A stretch of DNA of 5,081 bases from DATAVK01 sp036267755. Its GTDB lineage: Bacteria; Actinomycetota; Actinomycetes; JAFAQI01. Position numbers and translations under genes: made by a program. The notes beneath the pieces were generated by a model. The model had not been told where the DNA came from and did not search any database. It saw nothing but the letters and a program-made list of their open reading frames with translations. Positions 1-5,081 of this stretch are shown one piece after another. The stretch is from contig DATAVK010000065.1 in the NCBI GenBank assembly GCA_036267755.1, positions 1-5,081 of the forward strand, given 5' to 3'. The first letter of the stretch is position 1; every line of letters begins with the position of its first letter.

Positions 1-315
1 GCGGACCTCGCCGAGCGCCTCGGCGTACGGCTTGCCGATCTCGCGGGTCACCAGCCGAGCCAGTGTCTCCGCGTTCGCCTCGACGACGCGGCCGATGTGC
101 GCGATCGCGCGGCCGCGCACCGGGGCGGGGACGTCGGCCCATGCCGGCTGCGCCGCCTTGGCCGCACGGGCGGCCTCGACGAAGGTGCTCGCGTCGCCGA
201 GCTCGATGCGCGCGACGATCTCGTCGAGCCGAGCCGGATTCGTGTCGTCGAGGACACCGCCAGGCGCGCCGCTAGCCGGCGTACCGGCAATGACCGAGGT
301 GAGGGTGCGAGGCAT
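1..315 (-). CDS. Aldehyde dehydrogenase, N-terminal part (probable 2-aminoadipate semialdehyde / piperideine-6-carboxylate dehydrogenase)
   Basis: Partial gene: only the first 105 residues are in the window, and the frame is open to base 1. The start is the ATG at 315-313. The visible part matches the N-terminal region of NAD(P)+-dependent aldehyde dehydrogenases. It has a 'TNPARLDEIV' substrate-tag strand (residues 25-34), the helix 'AARAAKAAQPAW' (48-59), 'RGRAIAHIGRVVEANAETLA' (67-86) and the family hallmark 'TREIGKPYAEALGEV' (90-104). The catalytic Cys and Glu and the NAD-binding fold lie outside the window, so activity cannot be checked. The gene begins 2 bases after the lat stop codon and has no good Shine-Dalgarno sequence, which suggests translational coupling to lat. 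By context it would oxidise the product of Lat to 2-aminoadipate; this substrate is inferred from the neighbour. Another semialdehyde substrate is possible, since this N-terminal type also occurs in 2-oxoglutarate semialdehyde dehydrogenases. Confidence 0.85.
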   Translation of the reverse strand, partial: MPRTLTSVIAGTPASGAPGGVLDDTNPARLDEIVARIELGDASTFVEAARAAKAAQPAWADVPAPVRGRAIAHIGRVVEANAETLARLVTREIGKPYAEALGEVR

Positions 316-317
316 CG

Positions 318-1691
318 TTACTGTGCGCTTTCGTCGGGTGCGGTGGTGGTGGTGGTGGCGAGGCCGGCGAGCACCCGGTCGAGCGCCGCCAACCCGAAGC
401 CGAGTTCATCTTCTGACACCGACAGCGCCGGGCGGAACCGCACCGACCGGCTGCCGCAGCCGAGGACGATCACCCGCTCGTTGCGCAGTCCGGCGATGAC
501 CTCGTCGCGGGTCGCGGAGTCCGGGAAGTCCAGGGCGCACATCAGCCCGCGGCCGCGGACGTTGGACACCAGGCCGGCGTGGCGGTCGCCGAGGTCACGC
601 AGCCCGGTCTGGAACTGCTCGCCGAGCTTCGCAGCATGGTCGAACAGGCCGTCGGCCTCGATGATCTCGAGCAGCCGGCGGGACCGGACCATGTCGACGA
701 GACCGCCACCCCAGGTGGAGTTGATCCGGCTCGATACCTCGAAGACATTGTCCGGTACGTCGTCAACCCGGCGGCCGGCCATGATGCCGCCAACCTGGGC
801 CTTCTTGGCGAACGCGACGATGTCCGGCTCGAGGCCCAGCTGCTGGTAGGCCCACGGCGTGCCGGTGAGACCGACCCCGGTCTGCACCTCGTCGAGGATG
901 AACAGCGCGTCGTACTCGCGGCACAGCGCCTGCATCGCTTGCAGGAACTCGGGCCGCAGGTGGTTGTCGCCGCCCTCGCCCTGGATCGGCTCGGCGATGA
1001 AACAGGCGATGTCATGGGGGTGGGCCTCGAACGCCGCCCGCGCCTGGTCGAGCGCCCGCGCCTCGGCGGCCTCGATCTCGCTGCGGTGCTCGTCGATCGG
1101 GAAGGTCACGCTCGGCGTGTCGATGCGCGGCCAGCCGAAGGTGGGGAACCGGTCGGTCTTGTTGGGGTCGGTGTTGGTCAGCGACATGGTGTAGCCGGAC
1201 CGGCCGTGGAAGGCGTGGGTGAGGTGCAGCACCTTGGTGCCGAGGTCGCGGGAGCGGCCGGCTGCCTCGTTGGCGCGGCTCTTCCAGTCGAAGGCGGTCT
1301 TGAGTGCGTTCTCGACGGCCAGCGCACCGCCCTCGACGAAGAACAAATGAGGGAGCTGCGGGTCACCGAGCACCCGCACGAAGGTTTCGACAAACTCCGC
1401 CAGGTGGGTGGAGTACATGTCGGGGTTGGCGGGCTTACTCGCGGCGACGCGACCGAGGACGGCCATGAACTGCGGGTCGTCTACCAGGCCGGGCGGGTTC
1501 GCGCCGAGCGGCGCCGAGGCGAAGAAGGTGTACATATCGAGGTACTCGACGCCGTCCCGGGCGTCGACCAGCCAACTGCCGTGGCTGCCCTCGACGTCGA
1601 GCACCAGCTTGAAGCCGTCGATCAACAGGTGTTCGGCAAGCCGCGCGTGCACCTGATCTGCCGGCACGTGCGTGCCGCGACGCTCAGTCAT
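318..1691 (-). CDS. lat: L-lysine 6-transaminase (lysine epsilon-aminotransferase)
   Basis: PLP-dependent class III aminotransferase of 457 residues, close to the 449 of Mycobacterium tuberculosis Lat (Rv3290c). It moves the epsilon-amino group of lysine to 2-oxoglutarate, giving 2-aminoadipate 6-semialdehyde and glutamate. Seen in the protein: 'YLDMYTFFASAPLG' (50-63), 'HLFFVEGGALAVENALK' (115-131), 'HAFHGRSGYT' (159-168), 'FIAEPIQGEGG' (231-241), 'ILDEVQTG' (265-272) with Asp267 expected at the PLP ring nitrogen, 'AFAKKAQVGG' (293-302) with the Schiff-base lysine most likely Lys296 (Lys297 adjacent), 'NSTWGGG' (324-330) and 'VRFRPAL' (417-423). Glu239 corresponds to the Glu243 gating residue of the tuberculosis enzyme. 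The ATG at 1691 is chosen because GGGAGG lies 4 bases upstream and the homology begins there. The reading frame stays open upstream to 2147, but that stretch is antisense or intergenic to tetR and has no family similarity. The C-terminal tail contains five threonines from a GGT repeat. It is likely transcribed with the dehydrogenase downstream, feeding lysine degradation or aminoadipate supply. Confidence 0.95.
   Translation of the reverse strand: MTERRGTHVPADQVHARLAEHLLIDGFKLVLDVEGSHGSWLVDARDGVEYLDMYTFFASAPLGANPPGLVDDPQFMAVLGRVAASKPANPDMYSTHLAEFVETFVRVLGDPQLPHLFFVEGGALAVENALKTAFDWKSRANEAAGRSRDLGTKVLHLTHAFHGRSGYTMSLTNTDPNKTDRFPTFGWPRIDTPSVTFPIDEHRSEIEAAEARALDQARAAFEAHPHDIACFIAEPIQGEGGDNHLRPEFLQAMQALCREYDALFILDEVQTGVGLTGTPWAYQQLGLEPDIVAFAKKAQVGGIMAGRRVDDVPDNVFEVSSRINSTWGGGLVDMVRSRRLLEIIEADGLFDHAAKLGEQFQTGLRDLGDRHAGLVSNVRGRGLMCALDFPDSATRDEVIAGLRNERVIVLGCGSRSVRFRPALSVSEDELGFGLAALDRVLAGLATTTTTAPDESAQ
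342..356. repeat. GGT x5 triplet repeat in the 3' end of lat
   Basis: Five perfect GGT units on the plus strand, read as ACC on the coding strand, encode Thr446-Thr450 in the non-conserved C-terminal tail of Lat. It is followed by a GGC. Tracts like this can change length by slippage. A change of whole units would only alter the number of threonines, and the tail lies outside the conserved fold. Confidence 0.8.
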
Positions 1692-1695
1692 CGGG

Positions 1696-1701
1696 CCTCC
1701 C
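1696..1701 (-). promoter_or_regulatory. Ribosome binding site of lat
   Basis: GGGAGG on the minus strand, 4 bases before the ATG at 1691. It decides the start within a frame that stays open for over 450 bases further upstream. Confidence 0.75.
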
Positions 1702-1723
1702 AAGGTATCGACTCTGTCGTCGT

Positions 1724-1752
1724 ACCGTACCGGAGAAGATCCTGTCTGCCAG
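1724..1752 (-). promoter_or_regulatory. Possible lat promoter
   Basis: On the minus strand, CTGGCA (1752-1747), a 17-base spacer and TACGGT (1729-1724) form a loose actinobacterial -35/-10 pair. This would start transcription about 25-30 bases before the lat ATG. The -10 fits TAnnnT; the -35 is weak. The dyad at 1735-1773 covers the spacer and -35, as an operator might. Transcription from the tetR promoter reading through into lat is an alternative, since the gap is only 116 bases and no clear terminator is seen. Confidence 0.3.
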
Positions 1753-1773
1753 GGTTCCTGAGGGAGGATCTTC
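1735..1773. repeat. Nested dyad upstream of lat
   Basis: A perfect 9-bp inverted repeat, GAAGATCCT (1735-1743) and AGGATCTTC (1765-1773), surrounds a smaller dyad, CAGG-GTT-CCTG (1750-1760). The two centres differ by one base. It lies in the tetR-lat gap. It could be an operator for lat, for example for an Lrp/AsnC-type regulator as is known for mycobacterial lat, or an RNA hairpin after tetR. There is no T-rich tail on either strand, so a classical intrinsic terminator is not supported. Confidence 0.5.
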
Positions 1774-1801
1774 GACCAGCTACCGGTTTGAAAGGGTTCC
1801 T
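1751..1801. repeat. Direct repeat AGGGTTCCT, two copies
   Basis: AGGGTTCCT occurs at 1751-1759 and 1793-1801, 42 bases apart, about four DNA helical turns. Each copy is itself a dyad (CAGG-GTT-CCTG and AAGG-GTT-CCTT). The second copy lies just after the tetR stop codon. Two sites on the same DNA face upstream of lat suggest binding of a multimeric regulator; this is inference. Confidence 0.4.
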
Positions 1802-1807
1802 TGCGGC

Positions 1808-2482
1808 CTACGGGTTGGGCGCGAGGCCCACGACGCCGGTGATGAACAGGGTGATGCCGAAGTCGAAGAAGCCCTCGACGTCGGCATGACGGGTCATGTC
1901 CGTGGAGGCCGCCAGGACATGGGGGTAGCGGTCCGGCGGGAGTGCTGCAAGGGCTGCGTGTTTCTTTCGCAGGTGCTCCTCGCGTTCCGCCGCCGACGTA
2001 CCACTGTCGTCCACACCGTCCGACGTCACCAGCGTGATGGCCGTCAGCATCGCCTGCCCCGCGATCTGCGCCGCCTCCGCCGTGCTGAACCCGGCTGTCG
2101 CCAATGCGCTGAGCGCCCGCTCGGTGAGAGCCAGACCGGATTCGCACGCGATGATCCGGGTCGGCACCAGTGGCGCGATCTGCGGGTTGGCGCGCAGGGC
2201 GTCAACCAGCCCGGTCAGCGCGGCACGGAGCTGCTCGCGCCAGGGCGCGTCGTCCGGCACAGCGACCTGGATGCCGTCGAGGACTCGGTCCGCGGTGGCG
2301 TCGAGCAGGTCTTCCTTGGTCGAGAAGTGCCAGTACAGCGCCATCGGTGTGACGTCGAACTCGTTGGCTAGTCGGCGAATCGTCAGCGCCTCGAGTCCCT
2401 CGGAGGCCGCGAGCGTCAGCGCCTTCTCGACGATCACATCTCGGCTGAGTTGACCTCGCGTCGCTTGCTTCGGCGGGCTCAT
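1808..2482 (-). CDS. TetR-family transcriptional repressor of the adjacent efflux gene
   Basis: A 224-residue regulator with an N-terminal TetR helix-turn-helix and a C-terminal ligand domain of the tetracycline-repressor type (TetR_C, PF02909-like). The DNA-binding part spans about residues 13-60, with 'LTIRRLANEFDVTPMALYWH' (33-52) as the recognition segment; 'LYWHF.TKEDLLDA' is typical. The ligand domain runs from 'WREQLRAAL' (81-89) through 'ALSALATAGFSTAEAAQIAG' (123-142) to 'FDFGITLFITGVVGL' (206-220). The length is usual for the family. The start is placed at the ATG at 2482. A TTG three codons upstream (2491) is in frame, but neither start has a Shine-Dalgarno sequence. A TATAGT -10 element 8 bases before the ATG suggests a leaderless message. 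It is divergent from the MFS gene, with palindromes between them, so it probably represses both its own gene and the transporter and is released by a transported compound. The inducer is not predictable. Confidence 0.93.
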   Translation of the reverse strand: MSPPKQATRGQLSRDVIVEKALTLAASEGLEALTIRRLANEFDVTPMALYWHFSTKEDLLDATADRVLDGIQVAVPDDAPWREQLRAALTGLVDALRANPQIAPLVPTRIIACESGLALTERALSALATAGFSTAEAAQIAGQAMLTAITLVTSDGVDDSGTSAAEREEHLRKKHAALAALPPDRYPHVLAASTDMTRHADVEGFFDFGITLFITGVVGLAPNP

Positions 2483-2490
2483 GTTTGACA

Positions 2491-2496
2491 ACTATA
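2491..2496 (-). promoter_or_regulatory. -10 element of tetR, leaderless start
   Basis: TATAGT on the minus strand fits the actinobacterial TAnnnT consensus. It lies 8 bases before the tetR ATG at 2482, so transcription would begin at or within about 2 bases of the A of the start codon. No convincing -35 is seen. It adjoins the 14-bp palindrome, so repressor bound there would block it. Confidence 0.5.
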
Positions 2497-2509
2497 CACC
2501 GTATGGTGT
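2496..2509. promoter_or_regulatory. 14-bp palindrome, possible second TetR operator
   Basis: ACACC-GTAT-GGTGT: six of seven base pairs match. It lies between the tetR -10 element and the larger palindrome, with centres 27 bp apart. Both carry GTAT/ATAC elements, and CTATAC occurs at 2492-2497 and again at 2516-2521. It may be a weaker site for the same repressor; this is inference from position and symmetry. Confidence 0.45.
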
Positions 2510-2512
2510 TCT

Positions 2513-2546
2513 CTCCTATACGACATACATGTACGACGTATAGGAG
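2513..2546. promoter_or_regulatory. 34-bp palindrome, probable main TetR operator
   Basis: Fifteen of 17 base pairs match around the centre at 2529/2530. The outer arms CTCCTATACG (2513-2522) and CGTATAGGAG (2537-2546) are perfect and the core is TACATGTA. Size, symmetry and position between divergent tetR and efflux genes fit a TetR-family operator. The right arm includes the transporter ribosome binding site. The operator would overlap the transcription start of the transporter gene if TATACG (2517-2522) serves as its -10 element. Confidence 0.75.
2542..2546 (+). promoter_or_regulatory. Ribosome binding site of the MFS gene
   Basis: AGGAG, 6 bases before the ATG at 2553. It forms the end of the right arm of the 34-bp palindrome, so in a transcript that starts upstream of 2513 it would pair with CTCCT at 2513-2517. 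Confidence 0.85.
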
Positions 2547-2552
2547 CCTCTG

Positions 2553-4001
2553 ATGACATCCACTCGCCGGACCTGGGCGCTGCTGACCGTCGCTCTCGCG
2601 ACCTTCATGACGTACCTGGACAACAACATCGTGAACGTCGCGATCCCCGCCATTCAGCGAGATCTGCACCTGTCGACAGCGCGGCTGGAGTGGGTGGTGA
2701 GCGGCTACATCCTGGCGTTCGCCGGACTCCTGCTCGTTGGGGGTCGACTGGCCGACGCCTACGGCAGGCGACGGCTGTTCCTCATCGGGTTGAGCGTCTT
2801 CACCGGCGCGTCGCTATTGGCAGGGCTATCGGGGAGCGCGGATCTGCTGATTGCGGCGCGCGTCCTCCAGGGGCTGGGAGCTGCGCTGGTCACGCCGACC
2901 ACCCTGGCGATCATCTCCGCGAGTTATCCGGAACCTCGCGAGCGTGCGACGGCCGTGGGGATCTGGAGCGCGGTCGGGGCCCTCGCGCTAGCCGTGGGGC
3001 CACTCCTTGGCGGCCTGCTGTCCCAGCACGCCTCTTGGCCGTGGATCTTCGTCATCAACGTCCCGGTCGGTGTCGTCACGTTCGGTCTCGCGTTGTGGGC
3101 CATCCCCGAGTCGAAGGCCGACCGGGCCCATCGCCTCGACATCCCCGGCCTGAGCCTTTCCGCGATCAGCATGGTCAGCCTGACGTGGGCCTTGATCGAG
3201 GGCAGCTCCCGCGGCTGGACGAGTGAGCCGATCCTCGGCGCGTTCGCTGCCGCCGCTGTCGGCTTCGCGAGCTTCCTCGTGGTCGAGCGTCGTAGCAGCG
3301 ACGCCATGGTGGACGTGGCGCTGTTCCGCAACCGCGTGTTCAGCGGTGGCCTCGTCGCGCTGATGCTCTGGGCGTTCGGCTTGTTCGGCATCTACTTCTT
3401 CACGTCGCTGTACCTGCAGAACGTTCTCGGGTTCTCCCCGACCATGGCCGGCCTCGCGTTTGTCCCGATGGCAGCCTTCATGGTGGTCGGAGCGGTCGCC
3501 TCCGAGCGGATCGGTCACCGGATCGGTGAGCACCGGCTGGTTGGCCCGGCGATGGCCCTGATGGGCGTTGGCATCGCGTCCGTCGCCCTGCTGGGGGCGC
3601 ACGCCCACTTCGTCGACCTGATGCCGAGCTTCGCCATGATCGGTATCGGCGGCGGGCTCACGACGCCGCTCACGGCCAGCGTCCTGGCCGTCATGCCCGC
3701 CCAGCAGGCCGGCGTCGCGTCGGGCCTGTTCAACGCTTCCCGTGAGCTGGCCGGTCTGCTCGGCATCACGATCATCGGTGCCGTACTCAGCGCTCGCCAG
3801 AGCACCGTGGTGCGCGCCGGCAGCACACCGCTCCACGCGTTCCTGTCCGGCTACCGGCTCGGGCTCCTCGTCGCGGCAGCACTCGTCATCGGGGGAGCGG
3901 TCACGGCATTCGTCGCCCTTCGCAGGGCGCGAAGCAGCGACGTCCCGGACACCTATCCGGACAGCGCCCTCGAGTCGGTGCTCAGCCCGGCGTCGCTCTG
4001 A
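2553..4001 (+). CDS. MFS drug:H+ antiporter, DHA2 family (EmrB/QacA type, 14 membrane helices)
   Basis: A 482-residue inner-membrane exporter of the DHA2 family, of typical size. TM1 carries the family motif around Asp23 ('YLDNNIVNVAIPAI', 21-34). The TM2-TM3 loop has motif A 'GGRLADAYGRRR' (63-74). TM4 has motif B with Arg103 ('RVLQGLGAA'), which takes part in proton coupling in this family. TM5 has the antiporter motif C ending 'GPLLGG' (149-154). Hydrophobic segments place about 14 helices at roughly 9-31, 47-67, 75-95, 98-121, 134-156, 164-184, 197-217, 226-245, 264-288, 297-317, 328-348, 356-378, 395-415 and 435-457, followed by a short polar tail. The ATG at 2553 has AGGAG 6 bases upstream. 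It is probably controlled by the divergent TetR repressor. The substrate cannot be told from sequence: a drug, antibiotic or toxic metabolite is usual. A role in exporting a lysine-derived compound is conceivable from the neighbours but unsupported. Confidence 0.95.
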   Translation: MTSTRRTWALLTVALATFMTYLDNNIVNVAIPAIQRDLHLSTARLEWVVSGYILAFAGLLLVGGRLADAYGRRRLFLIGLSVFTGASLLAGLSGSADLLIAARVLQGLGAALVTPTTLAIISASYPEPRERATAVGIWSAVGALALAVGPLLGGLLSQHASWPWIFVINVPVGVVTFGLALWAIPESKADRAHRLDIPGLSLSAISMVSLTWALIEGSSRGWTSEPILGAFAAAAVGFASFLVVERRSSDAMVDVALFRNRVFSGGLVALMLWAFGLFGIYFFTSLYLQNVLGFSPTMAGLAFVPMAAFMVVGAVASERIGHRIGEHRLVGPAMALMGVGIASVALLGAHAHFVDLMPSFAMIGIGGGLTTPLTASVLAVMPAQQAGVASGLFNASRELAGLLGITIIGAVLSARQSTVVRAGSTPLHAFLSGYRLGLLVAAALVIGGAVTAFVALRRARSSDVPDTYPDSALESVLSPASL

Positions 4002-4015
4002 GACTCTCGATCCCG

Positions 4016-4050
4016 CCACGGGGTCCGGCCTGATCGGCCGGACCTCGTGG
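4016..4050 (+). terminator. GC-rich hairpin terminator after the MFS gene
   Basis: The arms CCACG-G-GGTCCGGCC (4016-4030) and GGCCGGACC-T-CGTGG (4036-4050) pair over 15 positions, one of them a G-U pair, with a 5-base loop TGATC. The hairpin starts 14 bases after the stop codon. No T-run follows, as is common for actinobacterial terminators. It separates the efflux gene from the glycine-rich gene in the same direction. Confidence 0.75.
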
Positions 4051-4183
4051 TCTGCCGTCATTGTCCTAAAAGCCAGGGTTTGGGTAGGCCGAACGCCACT
4101 TAAGCCCCCTCGCGACGCCGCCGACACCGGATGCGCGGTGCTCCTTGGCACCTCTGCGCGAGGTGTGGATCGGGGATCAAGGA
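4051..4183 (+). other. Leader region of the glycine-rich protein gene, with two hairpins
   Basis: 133 bases with no recognisable gene. Two small hairpins are seen: CACCG (4125-4129) with CGGTG (4136-4140), loop GATGCG; and CACCTC (4149-4154) with GAGGTG (4160-4165), loop TGCGC. A weak promoter candidate is TTGTCC (4061-4066), an 18-base spacer and TAGGCC (4085-4090). A GGGGA (4172-4176) 7 bases before the ATG at 4184 is the likely ribosome binding site. The hairpins may be part of a regulatory leader, but I cannot match a known riboswitch class. Confidence 0.35.
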
Positions 4184-5081
4184 ATGCTGCACGAACGGGC
4201 ATCGCGTCGGCGACGCGGAATGCTTCTCCAGGCCACGCTCGCCGGCGTCGTACTCGCCATGGGGGTCGGGACGTTCGCTGTCGCGATCGCGTCGGCGCCT
4301 GCAGCTCTGGCCGACACGACAGCGACATTCATCTCATCGGACAGCTGCCAGCCGTACGTCGTCCCAGCCAACGTCAACCAGGTCGACGTCACCGTCGTCG
4401 GCGGAGCGGGCTTTGCGGGCAGCGGCCCCGGCAGCCCCGGCGGTCGTGGTGGCCAGGTCACCGCCCGCATCAACGTCGAGTCCGGCGAGACGCTCTACGC
4501 CGTCGTCGGTGGACCAGGCGGAGGCACCGGTCACGAGAACCGCGGCGGTGGTGGTCGCCACTCCGGCGGCGCCGGCGGCGACGGCTTGTACGGAGTCAGC
4601 TGGGACGACACGGCGTACGGCGGTGGTGGTGGCGGGGCCAGCTTCCTGTCTAGCGATGACACCCAGTGCGTCACCCCGGGCAGCGACATCAATGCCAACG
4701 CGGTCCTCGCGGTCGCTGGCGGCGGCGGCGGTGGCGGCGCCGAGGATTCGGTGGGGGACGACGGCGGTGCGGGCGGCGATGCCGGCCAGCCCGGCGGGTC
4801 CACACAGGCCTGCATCCCGATCTTCGGGTGCGACTCGGGTGGCCAGGGCGGCGGCGCTGGGACCTCGAGCGGAGGCGGCGGCCCCGGATATATCGACGGC
4901 GGCGAGGGCGGTGGCGGCTGGCTCGGCAACGCTCCCTCCGGTGGCGGATCGTCCTATCTCTACAGTGACGGCGGCAGTGCGCTGGCCGACGGCAGCTTCG
5001 GCGGCGCGGGCGGCGGCGGTTGGTTCGGCGGCGGCCAGGGCGGCGACCAGGCCGACTCCTTCGGCGGCGGTGGCGGCGGTT
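4184..5081 (+). CDS. Secreted glycine-rich protein (ALK/LTK-type Gly_rich domain), 3' end outside window
   Basis: Partial gene: 299 residues are seen and the frame is open at the window end. The N-terminus is a clear Sec signal peptide: 'RRRRG' (8-12), a hydrophobic core (14-36) and a type I cleavage site 'AALA|D' after Ala43. The mature part begins with a short beta-rich region and follows the pattern of the glycine-rich domain of ALK/LTK receptors and bacterial relatives (PF12810-like): 'QVDVTVVGGAG' (66-76), 'GGQVTARINVESGETLYAVVGG' split over 89-110, 'AYGGGGGGASFL' (144-155) and 'AVLAVAGGGGGGG' (173-185). Of residues 179-299, 57 of 121 are glycine by my count. Four cysteines (55, 162, 210, 216) could form disulfides outside the cell. 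'GGGGW[LF]G' occurs at 242-248 and 276-282. The start at ATG 4184 is preferred; an in-frame GTG (4163), a TTG (4145) and the ATG at 4220 are alternatives. Function is unknown: an extracellular or surface structural role is a guess. No anchor is visible in the part seen. Confidence 0.88.
   Translation, partial: MLHERASRRRRGMLLQATLAGVVLAMGVGTFAVAIASAPAALADTTATFISSDSCQPYVVPANVNQVDVTVVGGAGFAGSGPGSPGGRGGQVTARINVESGETLYAVVGGPGGGTGHENRGGGGRHSGGAGGDGLYGVSWDDTAYGGGGGGASFLSSDDTQCVTPGSDINANAVLAVAGGGGGGGAEDSVGDDGGAGGDAGQPGGSTQACIPIFGCDSGGQGGGAGTSSGGGGPGYIDGGEGGGGWLGNAPSGGGSSYLYSDGGSALADGSFGGAGGGGWFGGGQGGDQADSFGGGGGG

Noticed and set aside
1735..1773. Intrinsic terminator of tetR
   Set aside because: The 9-bp stem has a 21-base loop region and no T-run on either strand, so it fits an operator at least as well.
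579..1889. Long plus-strand open frame of 436 codons opposite lat
   Set aside because: It mirrors the codon structure of lat, as is usual for antisense frames in high-GC genes, and shows no recognisable domain.
1692..2147. N-terminal extension of Lat to a 609-residue protein
   Set aside because: The extension runs antiparallel-frame through the tetR coding region on the same strand and has no similarity to aminotransferases. A Shine-Dalgarno and the family start support 1691.
2485..2490. Perfect TTGACA -35 box for the MFS gene
   Set aside because: No acceptable -10 hexamer lies 16-19 bases downstream. TATACG is 26 bases away, so it may be coincidental.
4071..4183. Cyclic-di-AMP (ydaO-type) riboswitch before the secreted protein gene
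   Set aside because: GCCGAAC occurs at 4088-4094, but the other conserved blocks and the expected stems are not recognisable.
2988..4328. Minus-strand open frame of 446 codons opposite the MFS gene
   Set aside because: It is composed of charged, low-complexity residues, lies opposite a clear membrane transporter and crosses the terminator.
4565..4591. RTX-type calcium-binding nonapeptide (GGAGGDGLY, residues 128-136 of the glycine-rich protein)
   Set aside because: It fits GGxGxDxUx once, but there is no tandem series, so it is expected by chance in a glycine/aspartate-rich protein.
4531..4929. Proline-rich minus-strand frame
   Set aside because: Proline runs are the complement of the glycine codons of the secreted protein on the plus strand.

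Overview
The window is high-GC DNA, rich in G/C at third codon positions, with TetR, DHA2-type MFS and lysine 6-aminotransferase genes. This points to an actinobacterium; I cannot name the genus from the sequence. It has five genes on both strands. Two of them run off the window ends: an aldehyde dehydrogenase at the left edge and a secreted glycine-rich protein at the right edge.

Left part (1-1691, minus strand): lat, an L-lysine 6-transaminase of 457 residues, is followed after only 2 bases by the start of an aldehyde dehydrogenase, of which the first 105 residues are seen. Together they look like a two-step module. Lat would convert lysine to 2-aminoadipate 6-semialdehyde, which cyclises to piperideine-6-carboxylate, and the dehydrogenase would oxidise this to 2-aminoadipate. 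The 116-base gap upstream of lat holds a dyad-rich region that may be its promoter and operator.

Middle part (1808-4001): a TetR-family repressor (minus strand) and a 482-residue DHA2 (EmrB/QacA-like) drug:proton antiporter (plus strand) are divergently arranged around a short, AT-rich intergenic region. That region carries a 14-bp and a 34-bp imperfect palindrome. The larger one contains the ribosome binding site of the transporter gene. This is the usual layout of a ligand-inducible efflux pair in which the repressor controls both genes. The repressor appears to be leaderless or nearly so. A long GC-rich hairpin terminator follows the transporter gene.

Right part (4051-5081, plus strand): a 133-base leader with two small hairpins precedes a gene for an exported glycine-rich protein. 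The protein has a clear signal peptide and resembles the glycine-rich domain family of ALK/LTK receptors and their bacterial relatives. It is still open at the window end.

Nothing here is clearly a new system. The points most worth checking are the palindrome that overlaps the transporter ribosome binding site, the paired dyads upstream of lat, and the uncharacterised glycine-rich secreted protein with its structured leader.
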